Made by a program: the position numbers and the translations under genes
Notes under the pieces: generated by a model
Databases searched by the model: none
Told to the model about the DNA's origin: nothing
What the model saw: the letters and a program-made list of their open reading frames with translations, nothing else
Origin: an uncultured Ventosimonas sp.
Lineage (GTDB): Bacteria > Pseudomonadota > Gammaproteobacteria > Pseudomonadales > Pseudomonadaceae
Length of the DNA stretch: 7,982 nt
NCBI GenBank assembly: GCA_945283395.1
Contig: CALYQH010000054.1
Coordinates: 1-7,982, forward strand
Direction of reading: 5' to 3'
In this document: positions 6,187 through 7,982 of the stretch, piece by piece
How positions within the stretch are numbered: the stretch's first letter is position 1
Layout: each line of letters opens with the position of its first letter

Positions 6187-7515
6187 TTATTTACCATAGC
6201 TTTTCAGATTAGATTTTTTCATTAAAGAATCATATTGATGTGATACCAAATGAGATTGCACTTGAGCCATAAAGTCCATCACAACCACCACCACAATCAA
6301 TAATGAAGTCCCACCTAAGTAAAATGGCAAACCAATTTTTGAAATCAAAAACTGAGGTAATAAACATACCGCTGCCATATACATTGCTCCGAACAAAGTT
6401 AAACGTGTCAACACGCCATCTATGTAACGAGCGGTGTGCTCACCAGGACGAATACCTGGTATAAAAGCACCAGATTTTTTTAAGTTCTCTGCTACATCTT
6501 TTGGATTAAATACTAAAGCTGTATAGAAGAAACAGAAAAACACAATACCTGCAATAAACAATAAAACATACAAAGGTTGGTTAGGAGCTAATAATGTGGC
6601 GACAGATTTTAGCCAACTCATTTTCTCACTTTGCCCAAACCATTGCGCTATAGAGGCAGGGAATAGCAATATACTACTAGCAAAAATAGCTGGAATAACC
6701 CCAGACATGTTAACTTTTAAAGGTAGGTGACTAGTTTGCTTTGAAAAATTTTTATAACCTTGTTGTTGACGTCTCGCGTAACTTACTTCAATGCGACGTT
6801 GGCCGCGTTCAACAAATACTACAAAAGCTACAATAGCAATAATCAATACTCCCACTAATAATAATGTTAGTAACGATCTTAAATGATCACCTGTCTCATT
6901 AGAAGCTGCTAATGAATGAACAATAGCACTAGGAATACCTGCTACAATACCAGCAAAAATTAGCATGGAAATACCATTACCAACTCCACGCTCAGTAATT
7001 TGCTCGCCTAGCCACATTAAGAACATTGAACCAGCAACAAAAGTAGCAACAGCTATAAAGAAAAATGAAAAAGAGGTATTAAATGTAACACCTTGGCTAG
7101 CTAAACCTAAAGACATACCTATTGCTTGAATAATTGCTAAGGCTAAAGCACCATAGCGAGTATATTGGGTAATCTTACGGCGACCAGCTTCTCCTTCTTT
7201 TCTAAGTTGCTCTAATGAAGGAACGACAGCTGTCATTAGTTGCATAATAATAGATGCCGATATATAGGGCATAATCCCCAAGGCAAATATACTCATACGA
7301 ACTAATGAACCACCTGAGAACATATTGAACAAATCAAAAATCGTCCCCCCTTGTTGCTGGAATAAATTCTTTAATTGATCAGGATTGATTCCAGGAACAG
7401 GTATATGTGCACCTATTCTATATACAATAATTGCTAAAACTAGGAATCTTAACCGAGACCATAGCTCAGTTAAACCACCACCAGCAAATGAAGAGAGAGC
7501 GTTCTGCTTAGCCAT
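6187..7515 (-). CDS. secY: Preprotein translocase subunit SecY
   Basis: SecY is the channel subunit of the inner-membrane SecYEG translocon, used for export with SecA and for membrane insertion by the ribosome. The 442-residue product is one shorter than in E. coli and has ten predicted membrane segments, at roughly 22-40, 73-97, 118-138, 149-169, 181-201, 214-235, 271-291, 314-336, 370-390 and 398-418. The plug region (about 58-73) precedes [19 protein letters not shown] (75-93), the family signature. The cytoplasmic loop after segment 8 keeps [16 protein letters not shown] (351-366). Arg356 there corresponds to E. coli Arg357, which is needed for SecA-driven export. It is the usual gene between rplO and rpmJ. 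Its start codon directly abuts the rplO stop, implying translational coupling. No defect is visible. Confidence 0.98.
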   Translation of the reverse strand: MAKQNALSSFAGGGLTELWSRLRFLVLAIIVYRIGAHIPVPGINPDQLKNLFQQQGGTIFDLFNMFSGGSLVRMSIFALGIMPYISASIIMQLMTAVVPSLEQLRKEGEAGRRKITQYTRYGALALAIIQAIGMSLGLASQGVTFNTSFSFFFIAVATFVAGSMFLMWLGEQITERGVGNGISMLIFAGIVAGIPSAIVHSLAASNETGDHLRSLLTLLLVGVLIIAIVAFVVFVERGQRRIEVSYARRQQQGYKNFSKQTSHLPLKVNMSGVIPAIFASSILLFPASIAQWFGQSEKMSWLKSVATLLAPNQPLYVLLFIAGIVFFCFFYTALVFNPKDVAENLKKSGAFIPGIRPGEHTARYIDGVLTRLTLFGAMYMAAVCLLPQFLISKIGLPFYLGGTSLLIVVVVVMDFMAQVQSHLVSHQYDSLMKKSNLKSYGK

Positions 7516-7524
7516 TTAGTCCTC
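7513..7524 (-). promoter_or_regulatory. Zero-gap rplO/secY junction with the secY ribosome-binding site inside rplO
   Basis: On the minus strand GAGGA (7524-7520) lies in the last two rplO codons. It is followed by C, the rplO TAA (7518-7516) and immediately the secY ATG (7515-7513). The spacing from GAGGA to ATG is short (4 nt). Reinitiation by ribosomes finishing rplO is the likely way secY is translated. Confidence 0.75.
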
Positions 7525-7956
7525 TATTTTTCCACCAGCTGCCTCAATGGCTTCACGCGCCCCCTTAGTTGCAGGGATTCCTTTTATGGTAAAGGCACGT
7601 CCTACTTTGCCAGATAAGACTAATTTAACACGTTTAACACTGTATCTGATGACATTTGCTTCTTTTAAAGCTTGCAATGTCACAACATCAGCTTTTACCT
7701 TGGCTAATTCAGAAGTACGTACTTCAGCTCGATCTAATGCCTTTAAAGACACAAAACCAAATTTAGGAAGGCGACGATGTAAAGGCATTTGCCCACCTTC
7801 AAAACCAGGAGCAACTCCACCACCAGTTCGAGATGTAACACCCTTATGACCACGGCCAGCCGTTTTACCTAAACCACTACCTATCCCACGACCCACACGC
7901 AACTTCGCTTTGCGAGCACCTGGGGTACTACTAATTTGATTTAGAAATAGGGCCAT
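7516..7956 (-). CDS. rplO: 50S ribosomal protein L15
   Basis: L15 is a late-assembling large-subunit protein whose glycine-rich N-terminal extension threads into 23S rRNA. The 146-residue product shows [18 protein letters not shown] (22-39), [20 protein letters not shown] (45-64) and KFGF. It ends [16 protein letters not shown], matching the 144-residue E. coli protein except for a slightly longer N-terminus ([10 protein letters not shown]). The ATG at 7956 is well supported by GGAGG (7968-7964) 7 nt upstream. It lies two bases after rpmD and directly adjoins secY, the standard spc operon order. Confidence 0.98.
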   Translation of the reverse strand: MALFLNQISSTPGARKAKLRVGRGIGSGLGKTAGRGHKGVTSRTGGGVAPGFEGGQMPLHRRLPKFGFVSLKALDRAEVRTSELAKVKADVVTLQALKEANVIRYSVKRVKLVLSGKVGRAFTIKGIPATKGAREAIEAAGGKIED

Positions 7957-7958
7957 TA

Positions 7959-7982
7959 TTATTCCTCCACTCTTAGAAGGTA
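7959..7982 (-). CDS. rpmD: 50S ribosomal protein L30, last seven codons (runs off the right edge)
   Basis: The frame entering from the right edge reads YLLRVEE and then TAA. Gammaproteobacterial L30 typically ends in a (K/R)VEE tail, and rpmD is the gene expected directly before rplO in the spc operon. Only seven codons are visible, so the call rests on this short tail plus synteny. The codons for VEE (GTG GAG GAA) also carry the rplO ribosome-binding site GGAGG, and the rplO ATG lies two bases after the rpmD stop. Confidence 0.78.
   Translation of the reverse strand, partial: YLLRVEE

Noticed and set aside
7547..7849. 100-codon plus-strand open frame antisense to rplO
   Set aside because: It lies wholly within L15 coding sequence. 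Its openness follows from the glycine- and lysine-rich codons on the other strand.
1..7982. Mobile element, CRISPR array, toxin-antitoxin pair, phage or defence system
   Set aside because: All long frames are housekeeping genes in conserved order. I saw no transposase, terminal inverted repeats, spaced direct repeats or unusual composition block.

Overview
This window is a chromosomal segment from an AT-rich gammaproteobacterium. The ribosomal proteins, RNA polymerase alpha and SecY align almost without gaps to my memory of the E. coli proteins (S4 206 aa, S11 129 aa, S13 118 aa, L36 38 aa, SecY 442 aa). The gene order is the gammaproteobacterial spc-to-alpha order. I cannot name the genus from sequence alone. 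I see no mobile element, CRISPR array, tRNA, rRNA or foreign-looking block, and I do not see a convincing undescribed system.

Left third (1-2661): a partial YafS-like SAM-dependent methyltransferase reads leftward off the window edge. Divergent from it, reading right, are gloB (glyoxalase II) and mltD (lytic transglycosylase lipoprotein with two LysM domains). E. coli also keeps yafS, gloB and mltD side by side, so this is a conserved neighbourhood. gloB and mltD each have a plausible sigma70-type promoter; the mltD one is strong.

Middle (2662-3043): an AT-rich convergent gap without a recognisable gene. It ends in a 13-bp stem that can terminate both mltD (rightward) and rplQ (leftward).

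Right two thirds (3044-7982, all minus strand): in transcription order, the end of the spc operon (rpmD 3' tip, rplO, secY, rpmJ) and then the whole alpha operon (rpsM, rpsK, rpsD, rpoA, rplQ). These genes supply large- and small-subunit ribosomal proteins, the SecYEG channel subunit and the RNA polymerase alpha subunit. Junctions are tight: the rplO ribosome-binding site lies in the last codons of rpmD, the rplO stop abuts the secY start, and the rpsD ribosome-binding site overlaps the rpsK stop.

The exception is the 123-nt rpmJ-rpsM gap. It holds a terminator-like hairpin followed by a leader that can be drawn as a pseudoknot masking the rpsM ribosome-binding site. This is where S4 autoregulates the alpha operon in E. 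coli, and it is the most interesting non-coding feature here. The small rpmJ gene (6039-6155) and the two partial genes at the window edges are easy to miss because of their size.
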